Assembly (NCBI GenBank): GCA_009693225.1
Contig: SHXP01000132.1
Location: 1-6,606 of the forward strand
Length of the DNA: 6,606 bases
DNA from: Limnohabitans sp.
GTDB taxonomy: Bacteria; Pseudomonadota; Gammaproteobacteria; Burkholderiales; Burkholderiaceae_C
Direction: 5' to 3'
Shown: positions 5,252 to 6,606 of the stretch, one piece after another
Layout of the letters: each line of letters starts with the position of its first letter
Position numbering within the stretch: position 1 is the stretch's first letter
Translations under genes and position numbers: made by a program
Notes under the pieces: model-generated
Told to the model about the DNA's origin: nothing
The model's input: only the letters and a program-made list of their open reading frames with translations
Databases searched by the model: none

Positions 5252-6190
5252 ATGAGCGCCCTGCCTCCCCCCATGCACGACCGAGACGGCAAGATCTGGA
5301 TGGACGGCGAGCTGGTCGATTGGCGCGACGCGAAAATCCACGTGCTGTCACACACCTTGCATTACGGTTGCGGCGCCTTTGAAGGTGTGCGTGCTTATGA
5401 CACGGTCAACGGCACCGCCATCTTCCGTTTGCAGGAGCACACCACGCGGCTGTTTAACAGCGCGAAAATCCTGCGCATGAAAATCCCGTTCACGCAGGAA
5501 GAGGTGAACGAGGTGCTGCGCACCGTGGTGCACGAAAACAAATTGAAAAGCGGCTATATCCGGCCCTTGACCTGGATCGGCTCACAAAAGCTGGGCGTCA
5601 GCCCCAAGGGCAACCGCATACACCTGATGGTGGCGGCCTGGACCTGGGGCGCTTACCTGGGCGACGACGGCATGAAGCGCGGCATCCGCGTCAAGACCAG
5701 CAGCTATACACGCCACCATGTGAACATCACCATGACGCAGGCCAAGGCGGTCAGCAATTACACCAACTCTATTCTGGCGAACATGGAAGCGTTGGACGAC
5801 GGCTACGACGAAGCCTTGTTGCTCGATGCGTCCGGCTTTGTCTCGGAGGGCGCCGGTGAAAACCTGTTCATCACCAAAGGCGGTGTTATTTACACCCCCG
5901 ATTTGTCCGCCGGCGCCTTGAACGGCATCACCCGCAACACGGTCTTCCATATCGCCAAGGATCTGGGTCTGGAAATCGTGCAAAAACGCATCACGCGCGA
6001 CGAGGTGTATATTGCCGACGAGGCCTTCTTCACCGGCACCGCCGCCGAGATCACGCCGATTCGCGAACTCGACCGCATCGAGATCGGCATCGGCAGCCGC
6101 GGCCCGGTCACTGAAAAAATCCAGAGAGCGTTCTTTGACATCGTCAACGGCCGTAACCCGAAATACGCACACTGGCTGACGGCGGTGTGA
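5252..6190 (+). CDS. ilvE: Branched-chain amino acid aminotransferase
   Basis: A 312-residue PLP enzyme of fold type IV. It exchanges the amino group between glutamate and the 2-keto acids of leucine, isoleucine and valine, the last step of their synthesis and the first of their breakdown, in the cytoplasm. Visible signatures: HYGCGAFEGVRAY (about 37-49) near the N-terminus; the PLP-binding lysine K165 in TQAKAVSNY; SEGAGENLF (198-206), whose glutamate E199 contacts the pyridine nitrogen; the phosphate-binding GITR (225-228); and TGTAAEITPI (261-270). The length fits the family (about 300-310). The start is supported by AAAGGA six bases ahead of the ATG. D-amino-acid aminotransferase and aminodeoxychorismate lyase share the fold but are shorter and lack this N-terminal pattern. 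The gene overlaps the next start by one base, so the two are translationally coupled. Confidence 0.97.
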   Translation: MSALPPPMHDRDGKIWMDGELVDWRDAKIHVLSHTLHYGCGAFEGVRAYDTVNGTAIFRLQEHTTRLFNSAKILRMKIPFTQEEVNEVLRTVVHENKLKSGYIRPLTWIGSQKLGVSPKGNRIHLMVAAWTWGAYLGDDGMKRGIRVKTSSYTRHHVNITMTQAKAVSNYTNSILANMEALDDGYDEALLLDASGFVSEGAGENLFITKGGVIYTPDLSAGALNGITRNTVFHIAKDLGLEIVQKRITRDEVYIADEAFFTGTAAEITPIRELDRIEIGIGSRGPVTEKIQRAFFDIVNGRNPKYAHWLTAV

Positions 6191-6417
6191 TGACACAGGC
6201 TGACCACTTGAACACCCCGCTGCGCACCATCGAACTCAAGGCCGCCGACTTGAACAGCCACGGCGGGGTGTTTTGCCCCAGCCCTCTAGCGCAGATGAAA
6301 ACCTGGAACACCCATCCCAAGGTTTTTCTGGATTTGGCCCGCACCGGTCAGGCCAAGTGCCCTTACTGCTCCACGGTTTACCGCTTGAAAGACGGTGAAC
6401 ATGTGCACGCCCATTAA
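6190..6417 (+). CDS. CHCC zinc-finger domain protein
   Basis: A 75-residue protein almost entirely made of a zf-CHCC domain, the family related to the mitochondrial complex I subunit NDUFS6. The presumed zinc ligands are C29 (GVFCPSP), H42 (WNTHPK), C57 and C60 (AKCPYC), followed by the conserved STVYRL. Its function in bacteria is not established; metal binding or an accessory role in protein assembly is only inference. The ATG at 6190 shares its A with the ilvE stop (TGATG), so translation is probably coupled to ilvE; an in-frame GTG at 6187 would add one residue. The waaF start is 27 bases after the stop, in the same frame. This placement between ilvE and waaF appears, from memory, to be usual in Burkholderiales. 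Confidence 0.93.
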   Translation: MTQADHLNTPLRTIELKAADLNSHGGVFCPSPLAQMKTWNTHPKVFLDLARTGQAKCPYCSTVYRLKDGEHVHAH

Positions 6418-6444
6418 CAGCCGGCGCCTGCCAACGGGCAAGCC

Positions 6445-6606
6445 ATGACACGCAGCTTGTTTATTGCCCCGCAGTGGATCGGTGACGCGGTCATGACCGA
6501 GCCGCTGCTGCGCGAACTGCATCGGCGCAGCGAGCGCATCACGGTGGCGGCCTTGCCTTGGGTGGCGCCTGTTTATCAGCACATGGCGTCTGTCGAAGAG
6601 GTGGTT
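6445..6606 (+). CDS. waaF: ADP-heptose:LPS heptosyltransferase II, N-terminal part
   Basis: The first 54 codons of a gene running off the window. The product begins MTRSLFIAPQWIGDAVMTEP, matching the WaaF/RfaF start (in E. coli MKILVIGPSWVGDMMMSQSL). The P-x-W-(I/V)-G-D motif at residues 9-14 is a hallmark of the GT9 heptosyltransferases and lies near the acceptor and catalytic site. The enzyme adds the second L-glycero-D-manno-heptose to the inner core of lipopolysaccharide at the cytoplasmic face of the inner membrane. The start is well fixed because the preceding zinc-finger stop is in the same frame and no other start codon lies between them; the ribosome binding site is weak. WaaC (heptosyltransferase I) shares the fold, but the PQWIGD pattern favours WaaF. 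Confidence 0.88.
   Translation, partial: MTRSLFIAPQWIGDAVMTEPLLRELHRRSERITVAALPWVAPVYQHMASVEEVV

Noticed and set aside
5582..6196. 204-codon open frame on the minus strand
   Set aside because: Antisense shadow of ilvE; ilvE has all its catalytic motifs on the plus strand.

Overview
The window looks like chromosomal DNA of a betaproteobacterium, most likely Burkholderiales and close to Comamonadaceae. This rests on the gene families, the high-GC codon use of the core genes, and the arrangement radA - small membrane protein - ilvE - CHCC zinc finger - waaF. No mobile element, tRNA, rRNA or CRISPR array is visible.

Left part (about 1-1500). This stretch is visibly AT-richer than the rest. It begins with the last 53 codons of an unrecognised plus-strand gene. 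A minus-strand NarL/FixJ-type response regulator converges on it. Next comes a gap of about 620 bases with no secure gene. That gap holds an attenuator-like set of competing hairpins in the regulator's leader, a second dyad-rich segment, and a possible small minus-strand gene split by a run of eight A.

Middle part (about 1500-3370). Two minus-strand genes, a YajR-like major facilitator transporter followed by ssb, probably share transcription. A candidate ssb promoter overlaps the transporter's stop codon. The transporter start and the radA start face each other across about 115 bases.

Right part (3366-6606). All genes read on the plus strand: radA (recombination, branch migration), a 93-residue membrane protein, a possible 43-residue protein, ilvE (branched-chain amino acid aminotransferase) with a good ribosome binding site and a candidate promoter, a CHCC zinc-finger protein whose start overlaps the ilvE stop, and the first 54 codons of waaF (inner-core LPS heptosyltransferase II).

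Most of the window is ordinary housekeeping sequence. I see no convincing undescribed system. The stretches most worth a second look are the regulator leader and the 1209-1416 reading frame, followed by the small genes between radA and ilvE.
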